Assembly: GCF_025869515.1 (NCBI RefSeq)
Contig: NZ_JAOZVR010000085.1
Location: 2,758-52,666, forward strand
Origin: Ferrovibrio sp.
Lineage (GTDB): Bacteria > Pseudomonadota > Alphaproteobacteria > Ferrovibrionales > Ferrovibrionaceae
Direction: 5' to 3'
Length of the DNA: 49,909 bases
Under the pieces are notes generated by a model. The model was given only the letters and a program-made list of their open reading frames with translations, did no database searches and was not told the origin of the DNA. Every line of letters begins with the position of its first letter. Position 1 is the first letter of the stretch. The position numbers and the translations under genes are program-made. This document shows positions 1 to 7,868 of the stretch, one piece after another.

Positions 1-148
1 GTGCAAAAGCTGTTCGCTGGCCAGCGTCGTGCTGCCGGCCGCACCGTCGGTGATCGCTGATGGCGCCTATCACGACTATCAGCCGGCCCGTGTCCTTGTG
101 CCGGCCGGCATCACACCCGCCCAGCCGAACGAACCCCCCCGCCTCTGA
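1..148 (+). CDS. 3' end of an unknown exported protein (partial)
   Basis: An open frame (second forward frame) runs from the window edge to a TGA at 146-148 and would encode about 48 C-terminal residues. It begins with a Cys-x-x-Cys pair (CKSCSL), followed by an Ala/Pro-rich tail ending in NEPPRL. The next gene starts 79 bp downstream on the same strand and opens a copper operon. A small periplasmic Cys-containing protein of DUF2946 type would fit here, but the visible piece is too short to assign. Most of the protein lies outside the window, so even its coding status is moderate. Confidence 0.4.
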   Translation, partial: CKSCSLASVVLPAAPSVIADGAYHDYQPARVLVPAGITPAQPNEPPRL

Positions 149-227
149 CGTGCAACTCCCCTGCGGCTGCTGACACAACCGTCAGTCGTCGCACCGTCGT
201 ATTGCACAACGTGGCGAGGATGGTTCC

Positions 228-563
228 ATGGTTTCGAGCTTTCACAGAGCAGCGATAGCGCTGCTGATCGCGGCCCTGCCGCTGACGGCGCGGGCGGTTG
301 ACCCGGCCGATCCCGCGGTTTCGGTGCCGCAGCCGGAGTATCGCTCGGCCTTTTCCGGTTACCGCAAGGCTGGTTTCGACGAAAAGCGCGACTGGCGCGA
401 GGCTAACGACACCGTGCGCGCGCTCGGCGGCCATGCCGGTGCCCTGAAAGACGGCCCGGCCGCAGAGGCTGCGCCGGCCGCGCCGTCGATGCCCGGTCCA
501 ATGATGCCCGGCCCGATGATGCATGGCCCGCATGGCCACGGTCCCGGAGGGCAGCGGCAATGA
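228..563 (+). CDS. Met/His-rich exported protein of copper operon
   Basis: A 111-residue protein with a clear Sec signal peptide (about residues 1-23, ending TARA). It has a short charged middle and a tail at residues 87-105 built from repeated Met-Pro-Gly-Pro and His-Gly units (MPGPMMPGPMMHGPHGHG). Met/His-rich tails of this kind bind Cu(I) or Ag(I) in periplasmic metal-handling proteins, so a copper-binding role is inferred. I recognise no named family. The start is supported by AGGA about 10 nt upstream. Its stop overlaps the ATG of the next gene by 4 nt (560-563), so the two are translationally coupled. Confidence 0.75.
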   Translation: MVSSFHRAAIALLIAALPLTARAVDPADPAVSVPQPEYRSAFSGYRKAGFDEKRDWREANDTVRALGGHAGALKDGPAAEAAPAAPSMPGPMMPGPMMHGPHGHGPGGQRQ

Positions 564-1972
564 TCCGTCTCAAGCAGAGCGCGGCGCTGCTCGCGCTGGC
601 CGCCGTCACCGCCGCCTGTGCCGGACCGGTGGCCGAGCGCGCCTTCAACGATGTGGCCACCACCGCCGAGCAGCGCATCGGCCAGCGGCCGGCCTGGATC
701 AAGAGCGAGGAGGACGAACGCGCGGTGCGCGACACGCTCGATCGCCTGCTGGCCCGGCCGCTCAGCGCCGACGATGCCGTGCAGATGGCGCTGCTCAACA
801 ACCGGCGCCTGCAGGGCAGCTTTGCCGACCTCGGGATCGGCGCTGCCGATCTGACCTCATCCTGGCGGCCGGGCAATCCGGGTCTCAGCTATGCCCGGCT
901 GCGCCGCGGCGACGAAACCGAAATCGAACGCGGCATCAGCATCGATGCCTTCAGCCTGCTGCTGCTGCCGTTTGCCGCCGGCATCGAGGAGCGTCGCTTC
1001 GAAGCGACCAAGCTGCGTATCGCGACGGACATCCTGCAGCTCGCCGCACAGACGCGCAAAGCCTGGTACGAGGCGGTGGCGGCCGAACAGACGGCAGTCT
1101 ATGTCGGCCAGATTCGCGATGCGGCCGACTCCCAGGCCGAGCTGGCGCGGCGCATGAAGCAGGTCGGCAATGCCAGCACGCTCAAGTTTCTGCGCGAACA
1201 GATTTTCTATGCCGATGCCACGGCGCGGCTGGCGAAAAGCCGGGTCATGGCGGTGGCGGCGCGCGAGCGCCTCACCCGGCTGATGGGCCTGTGGGGCAAA
1301 GACACGGCGTTCCGGCTGCCCGATCGTCTGCCCGAGATACCGCCGGCGCCGCGCAGCGTCGAGAATATCGAGGCGCAGGCGATTGCCGGGCGGCTGGATG
1401 TGCAGATGGCACAAGCCGATCTCGTTGCCACCCGCAGGGCCTATGGCCTGACCAATGCCACGCGGTTCATCAACGTGCTGGAGGTGGGATACCGCCGCAA
1501 CAGCGAAACCGGCAGGCCGGACCAGAGAGGCTACGAGATTTCGCTGGAGGTGCCGCTGTTCGATTTCGGCGACGCCAAGGCGACGCGCGCCGAGCACAGC
1601 TACCTGCAGGCGGTCAACGCCCTGGCCGATACCGCCGTGCAGGCGCGCTCGGCGGCGCGCGAAAGCTATCTGGCCTACCGTGCCGCCTACGACCTGTCGC
1701 GGCATTACCAGGTCGAGATCATCCCGCTACGCCAGAAGGCCAGCGAGGAGATGGTGCTGCGCTACAACGGCATGCTGATCAGCACGTTTGAGCTGCTGGC
1801 CGATGCGCGCGAGCAGATCGCCGATGTCTCGGCCGCGCTGGAAGCCCAGCGCGATTTCTGGCTCGCCGATACCGATCTCAGCTTCGTCACCATCGCGCCG
1901 GTCGACAGCGGCGGCACGTCAGGCAGCAGCAACGGCCTGCTGCCCCGCCGTTCGTCTTTGGCCGCGCATTAA
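560..1972 (+). CDS. TolC/CusC-family outer-membrane lipoprotein
   Basis: A 470-residue outer-membrane factor of the TolC/NodT family, the trimeric channel through which metal or drug efflux pumps discharge. A lipobox (VTAAC, lipidated Cys20) gives a CusC-like lipoprotein. The rest shows the long Ala/Arg/Glu-rich helices of the two repeated outer-membrane efflux domains, with QMAQADLVATRRAYG in the second half. Length is typical. It is coupled by a 4-nt overlap to the Met-rich gene upstream and lies 11 bp ahead of a multicopper oxidase. No inner-membrane pump or adaptor is encoded in the same operon, so it must pair with a pump made elsewhere or serve another export role. Confidence 0.9.
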   Translation: MIRLKQSAALLALAAVTAACAGPVAERAFNDVATTAEQRIGQRPAWIKSEEDERAVRDTLDRLLARPLSADDAVQMALLNNRRLQGSFADLGIGAADLTSSWRPGNPGLSYARLRRGDETEIERGISIDAFSLLLLPFAAGIEERRFEATKLRIATDILQLAAQTRKAWYEAVAAEQTAVYVGQIRDAADSQAELARRMKQVGNASTLKFLREQIFYADATARLAKSRVMAVAARERLTRLMGLWGKDTAFRLPDRLPEIPPAPRSVENIEAQAIAGRLDVQMAQADLVATRRAYGLTNATRFINVLEVGYRRNSETGRPDQRGYEISLEVPLFDFGDAKATRAEHSYLQAVNALADTAVQARSAARESYLAYRAAYDLSRHYQVEIIPLRQKASEEMVLRYNGMLISTFELLADAREQIADVSAALEAQRDFWLADTDLSFVTIAPVDSGGTSGSSNGLLPRRSSLAAH

Positions 1973-1983
1973 GGAGAGCAGCC

Positions 1984-3333
1984 ATGTTTACCAGACGCAA
2001 CCTGATTGCCGCCGCATCCGGCGTTGCCGCCGCCACCGTCGCCCGTTCCGCGCTCGCAGCCCTGCCCGAACCGGCCACCTCGCCCGGTCCGAAGATGGTG
2101 CCGCCGCCGCTGCCCGGCAGCGGCCGGCCGTTCCATCCGGTGGTGACGCTGAACGGCTGGTCGGCGCCCTGGCGCATCAACGGGCAATGGAAGGAATTCC
2201 ATCTGGTGGCCGAACCGGTGGTGCGCGAAATCGCGCCCGGGATGAAGGCCAATCTCTGGGGCTATAACGGCAGCAGCCCGGGCCCCACCATCGAGGCGGT
2301 GGAAGGCGACTTCGTGCGCCTCTTCGTCACCAACCGGCTGCCCGAACACACCACCATTCACTGGCACGGCATGCTGCTGCCCAGCGGCATGGACGGCGTC
2401 GGCGGCCTGACCCAGCCACAGATCAGGCCGGGCGAAACCTATGTCTACGAATTCCAGCTGCGCAAATCCGGCACCTTCATGTATCACCCGCATGCCGACG
2501 AGATGGTGCAGATGGCGATGGGCATGATGGGTCTGTTCATCGTGCATCCGCGCGATCCGGAGCAGTATCGCGTCGATCGTGATTTCGCCTTCCTGATCAA
2601 CGCCTATGACATCGACCCGGGCGCGGCGACACCGAAAGTGGCCGAGATGCTGAACTTTAATCTGTGGACCTGGAACAGCCGGGCCTTTCCCGGCATCGAT
2701 ACCCTGCCGGTGCGGCTCGGCGACCGCGTGCGCATCCGTTTCGGCAACCTGACCATGACCAACCACCCGATCCATCTGCATGGCCACGACTTCGCCGTCA
2801 CCTGCACCGATGGCGGCTGGGTGCCGCCCTCGGCGCGCTGGCCGGAAGTCACCATCGATGCGCCGGTCGGCGCCATGCGGGCCTTCGAATTCGATGCCAA
2901 TGCACCGGGCGACTGGGCGTTTCACTGTCACAAGTCGCATCACACGATGAATGCCATGGGCCATGACGTGCCGACCATGATCGGCGTCGACCATCGCGGC
3001 GTCACGCCGCGGCTGGTCTCGCTGATCCCCGATTACATGACCATGGGCGAACGCGGCATGGCCGATATGGGCGAGATGGAAATGCCGCTGCCCGACAACA
3101 CGCTGCCGATGATGACCGGCCAGGGCCCGTTCGGCCCTATCGAAATGGGCGGCATGTTCACCGTGGTGAAGGTGCGCGAAGGCCTGGCGCGCGGCGATTA
3201 CCGCGATCCCGGCTGGTACAGGCATCCGCCCGGTACCGTGGCCTATCGGGTCGACACGGCGGCGGCTACGCCGTCACCGGCGGTCAAGCCGGCGGCCAAG
3301 ACTCCCCCGATCTCATCCGAACACAAGCATTGA
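1984..3333 (+). CDS. Multicopper oxidase (CopA/CueO-like)
   Basis: A 449-residue periplasmic oxidase. The N-terminus has a twin-arginine motif (TRRNLIAAA) and a cleavage region after ARSALA, as expected for a cofactor-loaded Tat substrate. All four copper-ligand motifs are present in order: HWHG near residue 126, HPHAD, NHPIHLHGH and HCHKSHHTM. The HCH segment carries both type-3 ligands and the type-1 Cys/His. Such enzymes oxidise Cu(I) to less toxic Cu(II), coupled to reduction of oxygen to water. Downstream of the last motif the chain is rich in Met (residues ~345-395), a further copper-binding hint. An AGGAGA ribosome site precedes the ATG. Confidence 0.93.
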   Translation: MFTRRNLIAAASGVAAATVARSALAALPEPATSPGPKMVPPPLPGSGRPFHPVVTLNGWSAPWRINGQWKEFHLVAEPVVREIAPGMKANLWGYNGSSPGPTIEAVEGDFVRLFVTNRLPEHTTIHWHGMLLPSGMDGVGGLTQPQIRPGETYVYEFQLRKSGTFMYHPHADEMVQMAMGMMGLFIVHPRDPEQYRVDRDFAFLINAYDIDPGAATPKVAEMLNFNLWTWNSRAFPGIDTLPVRLGDRVRIRFGNLTMTNHPIHLHGHDFAVTCTDGGWVPPSARWPEVTIDAPVGAMRAFEFDANAPGDWAFHCHKSHHTMNAMGHDVPTMIGVDHRGVTPRLVSLIPDYMTMGERGMADMGEMEMPLPDNTLPMMTGQGPFGPIEMGGMFTVVKVREGLARGDYRDPGWYRHPPGTVAYRVDTAAATPSPAVKPAAKTPPISSEHKH

Positions 3334-3344
3334 GGAACAGAGCG

Positions 3345-3809
3345 ATGGCTTCCGTATTTCTGAACACAGCCCTTGCCGTCGCCGCGATTGCCGGCCTGCC
3401 GCTGGCCGCACTCGCGCATGGTCCGGAACAGCATTCGCCGATCGGCGAACCCGGCACTGCAACGGCCGTATCGCGCACCGTCGCCATCACCATGAACGAC
3501 CAGATGCGGTTCGTGCCGTCCAACATTGCGGTGAAGCGCGGCGAAACCGTGCGCTTCGTGGTGAAGAACGCCGGCGGGGTGCCGCACGAATTCATGCTGG
3601 GCGAGATCAAGGCGCTGAAGGAACATGCCGAGGTGATGCGCCAGCATCCGACCATGGAACATGACGAACCCAATGCGATTACGGTACAGCCCGCCGGGAC
3701 CGGCGAGCTGATCTGGCGCTTCACCACCGCCGGCCGGGTCGATTTCGCCTGCCTGGTCCCCGGTCATTTCGAACAGGGCATGAAGGGCGGCATCCAGGTC
3801 GGGAGGTAG
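3345..3809 (+). CDS. Exported cupredoxin (plastocyanin/azurin-like)
   Basis: A 154-residue protein with a signal peptide (cleavage near LAALA-HG) and one cupredoxin domain. Type-1 copper ligands can be read: the His in VPHEF, Cys and His in ACLVPGHF, and the Met in QGMKGG. The domain resembles the CopC/plastocyanin-like proteins that sit beside multicopper oxidases and carry copper or electrons in the periplasm. I chose ATG 3345, preceded by GAGGAACAG, over the TTG at 3330 that overlaps the oxidase stop codon. The gene lies 11 bp after the oxidase and 5 bp before the CusF-like gene, clearly in one operon. Confidence 0.9.
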   Translation: MASVFLNTALAVAAIAGLPLAALAHGPEQHSPIGEPGTATAVSRTVAITMNDQMRFVPSNIAVKRGETVRFVVKNAGGVPHEFMLGEIKALKEHAEVMRQHPTMEHDEPNAITVQPAGTGELIWRFTTAGRVDFACLVPGHFEQGMKGGIQVGR

Positions 3810-3814
3810 CAACG

Positions 3815-4111
3815 ATGATCAGGACGACGATGGCGGCCGGTCTGTTGATCATGCTGGGTGCGGTCGGCGCGCTGGCGCAGACCGGCAGCACCGAAGGCGA
3901 AATCCGCAGGGTCGACAGGGAAACCGGCAAGATCACCCTGCGTCATGGCCCGATTGCCGGCGACCTGGAGATGCCGGCCATGAGCATGGTGTTCCAGGTC
4001 AAGGACCCGGCGCTGCTCGACAAATTGCAGCCCGGCGACCGCGTGACGGCCACGATCCTCAAGGAAAACGGCGTCTTCTATCTCCAGTCGGCGGAGAAGC
4101 AACAGCGCTGA
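3815..4111 (+). CDS. CusF-like periplasmic copper-binding protein
   Basis: A 98-residue protein with a signal peptide (residues 1-21, GALAQ) and a small OB-fold copper-binding domain. The CusF ligand set is visible: His44 (LRHGPI) and Met56 and Met58 in EMPAMSM. E. coli CusF has a Trp capping the Cu(I) site; here the aligned position is Met53. CusF proteins deliver Cu(I)/Ag(I) to the CusCBA efflux system, so this protein presumably chaperones copper between the cupredoxin, the oxidase and an exporter. It is the last gene of the operon, with a strong hairpin 7 bp after its stop codon. Confidence 0.88.
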   Translation: MIRTTMAAGLLIMLGAVGALAQTGSTEGEIRRVDRETGKITLRHGPIAGDLEMPAMSMVFQVKDPALLDKLQPGDRVTATILKENGVFYLQSAEKQQR

Positions 4112-4118
4112 AAAAGAA

Positions 4119-4151
4119 AAACGGGATGGCAGTTATCCTGCCATCCCGTTT
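4119..4151. terminator. Bidirectional intrinsic terminator
   Basis: Perfect 14-bp inverted repeat (AAACGGGATGGCAG, loop TTATC, CTGCCATCCCGTTT) between the converging copper operon and the alpha/beta hydrolase gene. The stem ends give a T-run on the plus strand. On the minus strand the A-tract before the stem supplies a longer T-run, so it can stop transcription from both sides. Confidence 0.88.
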
Positions 4152-4168
4152 CATGTAGCTGCGGCTGA

Positions 4169-5119
4169 TTACCGGTCGAGGAAGCCGCGCACCAGCGCCA
4201 CCGTCGCCTTCGGATTCTCTTCCATGATCCAGTGGCCCGACTCCGGCACCACGCCTTCAGTGACATTGTCGGCGGCGGCGCGCATCACCACGGCCATGGT
4301 CAGGCCGAAGCTCTTTTCGCCACCCAGCGCCAGCACCGGCATTTTCAGCTTGCCGCCGGCCGCCAGCATCGCCTTGTTGTCGATCGCATCCTGGTCGAAG
4401 GCGGCGAACTGCGCGAAGCCGGAATGCATCGCGCCGGGCATGGCATAAAGCTTTGCATAATGCCGGCGCGAGCTTTCACTGAAGCGCTTTGGGTTGGCCG
4501 AGAATTCATTCCAGAAGCGATCGAGATAGATGCGCTCGCGGCCCTTCACCAGACGTTCCATGTCCGGCCCGCCGAAGCGGAAATGCCACAGCAGGGGATG
4601 CTTGAGGATTTCGTCCCACGGACCGATGCCCGGCACCGGCGCATCGATCAGCACGAATTTCCTCACGCGGTCGGGGTACTGCGCGGCGAAGGCATAGCCC
4701 ACCATGTTGCCGATATCATGCGTGATCAGATCGGCATTGGTGATCTTGAGTGTATCCAGCACGCCGGCCACGTCATGGGCCTGGGTCTTCTTGTCGAAGC
4801 CGGTCCGGGGCTTGGCCGAGAGGCCGAGGCCGCGCAGGTCGGGCACCACCACGGTGTGATCACGCGCCAGCTCAACGGCCAGCGGCACCCACATGTCGCC
4901 GGTCTCGCCATAGCCGTGCAGCAGCACGGCCGCCGGGCCCTTGCCGCCGACACGCACATGGATCGTCGTGCCGTTGGTGGCGATGGACTGGGTCTTGAAG
5001 CTTTTTGGATAGGTGACGGCCTGATCCGATGCAGCAAGCGCCGGCATGGCGATGGTGCTGATGGCGGAAAGTGCCAGCGCACCGGTCAGCAGGCTGCGAC
5101 GCGGAAGAGAGGGGATCAT
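4169..5119 (-). CDS. Exported alpha/beta hydrolase, epoxide hydrolase/dehalogenase-like
   Basis: A 316-residue alpha/beta-hydrolase. A twin-arginine start (PRRSLLTG) and AMPALAA cleavage region suggest Tat export. The oxyanion motif is HGYG (68-71). The nucleophile elbow reads HDIGN with Asp135 where esterases have Ser; the general-base His is probably His296 in SGHWIMEE. An Asp nucleophile is typical of epoxide hydrolases and haloalkane dehalogenases, so a covalent alkyl-enzyme mechanism is likely; the substrate is unknown. The gene lies 32 bp downstream of the SDR gene on the same strand, probably co-transcribed and controlled by the divergent LysR protein. Confidence 0.85.
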   Translation of the reverse strand: MIPSLPRRSLLTGALALSAISTIAMPALAASDQAVTYPKSFKTQSIATNGTTIHVRVGGKGPAAVLLHGYGETGDMWVPLAVELARDHTVVVPDLRGLGLSAKPRTGFDKKTQAHDVAGVLDTLKITNADLITHDIGNMVGYAFAAQYPDRVRKFVLIDAPVPGIGPWDEILKHPLLWHFRFGGPDMERLVKGRERIYLDRFWNEFSANPKRFSESSRRHYAKLYAMPGAMHSGFAQFAAFDQDAIDNKAMLAAGGKLKMPVLALGGEKSFGLTMAVVMRAAADNVTEGVVPESGHWIMEENPKATVALVRGFLDR

Positions 5120-5151
5120 GATCTGGAATCCTTCTGTATGAGAGATCGGGC

Positions 5152-5901
5152 TCAGAGGTTGCTCATGCCGCCATCGATGATGAGCTCGCTGCCTACCGTG
5201 AAGGCGGATTCATCGGAGGCGAGAAAGACCACCGCCTTGGCGATCTCGGACGGCTGGCCGAAGCGCTTGGCGGGAATCTGGTCCATGATGCCGCTGGCCA
5301 TCGCCTTCAGATCGGCTTCCGACAGGCCCAGCTTGCCATAGAGCGGCGTCGAGATGGGGCCGGGGCTGACGGCATTCACGCGGATGCCGCGGCCGATCAG
5401 TTCACCCGACAGCGTGCGCGCCAGCGAGATCAGGCCCGCTTTGCTGGCGGCATAGACGCTGGAATTCGGCATGCCGATGCGCGCATTGATCGAGGTGTTG
5501 AGCACCACCGAGGCCGGATTGCTGAAGACCGGCAGCAGGGCCTGCACCAGGAAGAACGGGCCTTTCAGGTTGACGGCTACCGAGCGGTCGAAACCCGCCT
5601 CGTCCCAGGCCTCCACCGGGCGGAAGTCGGCCACGCCGGCATTGACGAACAGGATGTCGAGCTTGCCGAAGGCCTGCTGCACCTGGCGGGCGATGTCCTG
5701 CTGGCCGGCGATATTGCCGGCATCGGCCTGCAGGATCAGCACCCCGGGGCCGAGGGCGGCGCGGGCGGCTTCGATGGTGGCCGGGTTGGTGCCGGTGACG
5801 GCGACGCGGGCGCCCTCGGCGACGAACTGGCGGGCGGTCTCCAGGCCGATGCCGCTGGTGCCACCGGTGATAAGCGCAGTCTTGTTGGTCAGGCGGGTCA
5901 T
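5152..5901 (-). CDS. SDR-family NAD(P)-dependent oxidoreductase
   Basis: A 249-residue classical short-chain dehydrogenase. The nucleotide-binding motif TGGTSGIG is at residues 12-19, NAG at 87-89, and the catalytic tetrad is Asn111, Ser137, Tyr150 and Lys154 (VYAASK). The length matches 250-residue classical SDRs. The cofactor is not obvious: residues after the second strand (TGTNPA) lack an acidic residue, favouring NADP. It is the first gene of a two-gene operon with the exported hydrolase, divergent from a LysR gene. The substrate cannot be read from sequence. Confidence 0.9.
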   Translation of the reverse strand: MTRLTNKTALITGGTSGIGLETARQFVAEGARVAVTGTNPATIEAARAALGPGVLILQADAGNIAGQQDIARQVQQAFGKLDILFVNAGVADFRPVEAWDEAGFDRSVAVNLKGPFFLVQALLPVFSNPASVVLNTSINARIGMPNSSVYAASKAGLISLARTLSGELIGRGIRVNAVSPGPISTPLYGKLGLSEADLKAMASGIMDQIPAKRFGQPSEIAKAVVFLASDESAFTVGSELIIDGGMSNL

Positions 5902-5984
5902 GATGGGTTCCTTCGGGGGTGTGTTTGGCCTGGTCCGAAGGTGATCCAGTCTGTGAAGAATGGAAATTATTGATATTGAATATT

Positions 5985-6006
5985 ATCCATGCATTTATGC
6001 ATGGAT
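5985..6006. promoter_or_regulatory. 22-bp palindrome between SDR and lysR genes
   Basis: Perfect 10-bp inverted repeat (ATCCATGCAT, 2-bp TT spacer, ATGCATGGAT) in an AT-rich island between divergent genes. It touches the likely ATG (6005) of the LysR gene. Position and symmetry suggest the operator for autoregulation and control of the SDR/hydrolase operon; binding itself is inferred. Confidence 0.6.
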
Positions 6007-6871
6007 GAGCGGGCCGGCACTGGAATGGAGCGATCTGCGGGTTTTCCTGGCGATTGCCCGCGAGGGCACGCTGGGGGCGGCGGCGCGCAAGATCGGCCAG
6101 ACCCAGCCCACCATGGGGCGTCGCCTGCGCGCGCTGGAAGCCGCGCTCGGCCATGTGCTGTTCCAGCGCACCGCCGCCGGCTTCGTGCTGACCGATGAAG
6201 GCGGCACGCTGCTCAGGCATGCCGAACGCATCGAGGCGGAAACACTCGCCGCGCAGCGCCAGCTGGCCGCCGGTGTGCACGACATCGATGGCCTGCTGCG
6301 CATCTCCACGCTGGATTGGTTTGCCATCTACATGCTGGCACCGGTGCTGTCGGCATTCGGCCTGCAGTATCCGAAGGCGGGCGTGGAACTGCTGACCGAT
6401 GCGCGGCTCTACAGCCTGCCGCGCCGCGAAGCCGACATGGTGATTCGCATGCGGCCGTTCGACGAGCCCGAAGTGATCGGCCGGCGTCTGGTCACGGTGC
6501 CTTATGCACTCTATGCGCCGATCGGCAGCCCGGTGCCGGTCTTCGGCGACGGTGCGGGCCTGCGGGTCGTCACCATGCACGAAGCCTATGCCGGCCGTCC
6601 CGATGTGCTGTGGCTGCAGCGCGCGCTGCCCCATGCGACAGCTGGCTTCAGCAGCAACAATCTCGCCGTGCAGGCCCAGATGTGCGCCTGGGGCGCGGGC
6701 TATACCGTGCTGCCGCGGCCGGTCGGCGATGCCACGCCGGGCATTGCCGCAATTGATCTGGGTGAACCTTTGCCGGGCCGTGAGCAATATATCGGCTATC
6801 ACCGCGACCTGCGCCGGCTGCCGCGTCTGCGGGCGCTGATGGACATGATCGTCGAGCGGCTGGCGGACTGA
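6005..6871 (+). CDS. LysR-family transcriptional regulator
   Basis: A 288-residue regulator when started at ATG 6005 (MSGPALEWSDLRVF). The frame is also open from 5960, which would add 15 residues and place the palindrome inside the gene. The N-terminal winged helix-turn-helix is typical of LysR (FLAIAREGTLGAAARKIGQ, then RRLRALEAALG and LFQR). The C-terminal part is a LysR substrate-binding domain of the shorter type. It is divergent from the SDR/hydrolase operon and is its likely regulator. The inducer is unknown. Confidence 0.9.
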   Translation: MSGPALEWSDLRVFLAIAREGTLGAAARKIGQTQPTMGRRLRALEAALGHVLFQRTAAGFVLTDEGGTLLRHAERIEAETLAAQRQLAAGVHDIDGLLRISTLDWFAIYMLAPVLSAFGLQYPKAGVELLTDARLYSLPRREADMVIRMRPFDEPEVIGRRLVTVPYALYAPIGSPVPVFGDGAGLRVVTMHEAYAGRPDVLWLQRALPHATAGFSSNNLAVQAQMCAWGAGYTVLPRPVGDATPGIAAIDLGEPLPGREQYIGYHRDLRRLPRLRALMDMIVERLAD

Positions 6872-6903
6872 AGATATTACAGCGGCAGGACATTGCTTGC
6901 CGC

Positions 6904-6927
6904 GCGGGCAGATCGCCGCCCGCTTTT
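6904..6927 (+). terminator. Intrinsic terminator after lysR-type gene
   Basis: Six-bp GC stem (GCGGGC / GCCCGC, 8-nt loop) followed directly by TTTT, 33 bp after the regulator's stop codon. A second inverted repeat (GCGGCA at 6882, TGCCGC at 6898) overlaps just upstream. Confidence 0.65.
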
Positions 6928-7014
6928 CAGTCCCGAGGATGGATTTTCGGCAGGTGTGGCCGAACAACAGCCGCATTTCTGCGATTTCGGGCCGAGGGCC
7001 AGCCGGGCTGCCTC

Positions 7015-7031
7015 TGGCATGCATCCTGCTA
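7015..7031 (+). promoter_or_regulatory. Sigma-54-type (-24/-12) promoter for rutBCD
   Basis: TGGCATG-N4-CTGCTA, with GG at 7016-7017 and GC at 7028-7029 separated by exactly 10 bp, as RpoN requires. The start point would be near 7041, about 45 nt before the rutB ATG. Nitrogen-scavenging rut genes are NtrC-controlled in E. coli, so the context fits. I see no clear NtrC enhancer pair upstream. Confidence 0.6.
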
Positions 7032-7033
7032 AG

Positions 7034-7075
7034 ACTCCGGCATCCTGCCACCCGTAGGCAGGCCCGCTCCGGAGT
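7034..7075 (+). other. Leader hairpin before rutB
   Basis: A two-step inverted repeat in the rutB 5' region: outer arms ACTCCGG / CCGGAGT and inner arms CCTGCC / GGCAGG around a 7-nt loop. It begins close to the predicted sigma-54 start point and ends 9 bp before the ATG, so it could influence rutB translation. I do not recognise it as a known riboswitch. Confidence 0.45.
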
Positions 7076-7084
7076 CCGCGTATC

Positions 7085-7831
7085 ATGTCTGAGTCAGCTT
7101 CCGTCGCCGCCGGCTACGTGCCTGCCACGTCATCCGGACAGGCCGTCACCCTGCCGGCGCGGCCCGAGCCGCTGCGGATCAAGCCGGGTGAAACGGCGCT
7201 GATCATTGTCGACATGCAGAATGCCTATGCCTCGCCCGGCGGCTATCTCGATCGCGCCGGTTTCGATATCGCCGGCACCGGCGCGGTGATCGAACAGATC
7301 GCCCGCACGGCGGCGGCGGCGCGCGCCGCCGGCATTCCGGTGATCTATTTCCAGAATGGCTGGGACAGGAATTACATCGAGGCTGGCGGCCCCGGCTCGC
7401 CGAACTGGCACAAATCGAATGCGCTGAAAACCATGCGGCGCCAGCCGGAACTGGCCGGGCAGCTGCTGGCGAAGGGCGGCTGGGATTATGCGCTGGTCGA
7501 TGCCCTGGCGCCGCAGCCCGGCGACCTGGTGGTGCCGAAGCCGCGCTACAGCGGATTCTTCAACACCAATATCGACAGCCTGCTGCGCGCACGCGGCATC
7601 CGCACGCTGGTCTTCACCGGCATCGCCACCAATGTCTGCGTTGAATCCTCGCTGCGCGACGCCTTCCATCTGGAATATTTCGGCGTCGTGCTGGCCGATG
7701 CCACCCATGCGGCCGGCCCCGACTTCATACAGGCCGCGTCGCTCTACAATATCGAGACCTTCTTCGGCTGGGTGTCCACGGTGGCCGATTTCTGCGGCAC
7801 CGTGGCGCAGAGCCCGCCGGCGCAATCCTGA
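7085..7831 (+). CDS. rutB: RutB, ureidoacrylate/peroxyureidoacrylate amidohydrolase
   Basis: A 248-residue cysteine hydrolase of the isochorismatase superfamily. The catalytic triad is visible: Asp43 (IIVDMQNAY), Lys152 ([12 protein letters not shown]) and Cys185 (TNVCVESS). The extended N-terminus and the [21 protein letters not shown] segment match RutB, which splits carbamate from the ring-opened uracil product to give aminoacrylate. It is followed by rutC and rutD, but rutA, which makes the substrate, is not next to it. The gene sits behind a sigma-54-type promoter. Confidence 0.9.
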   Translation: MSESASVAAGYVPATSSGQAVTLPARPEPLRIKPGETALIIVDMQNAYASPGGYLDRAGFDIAGTGAVIEQIARTAAAARAAGIPVIYFQNGWDRNYIEAGGPGSPNWHKSNALKTMRRQPELAGQLLAKGGWDYALVDALAPQPGDLVVPKPRYSGFFNTNIDSLLRARGIRTLVFTGIATNVCVESSLRDAFHLEYFGVVLADATHAAGPDFIQAASLYNIETFFGWVSTVADFCGTVAQSPPAQS

Positions 7832-7868
7832 CGCCGCTTTCCCGCGCAAACATTTCCGGAGTTGCTTC

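Noticed and set aside
1969..3225. Long antisense ORF over the multicopper oxidase
   Set aside because: His/Arg-rich translation without domains; a GC-skewed mirror of a certain gene. The same applies to long antisense frames over thrS (23297-24988) and the ABC exporter (45919-47604).
7034..7075. Riboswitch upstream of rutB
   Set aside because: Only a simple two-part hairpin is visible; no known riboswitch core motif.
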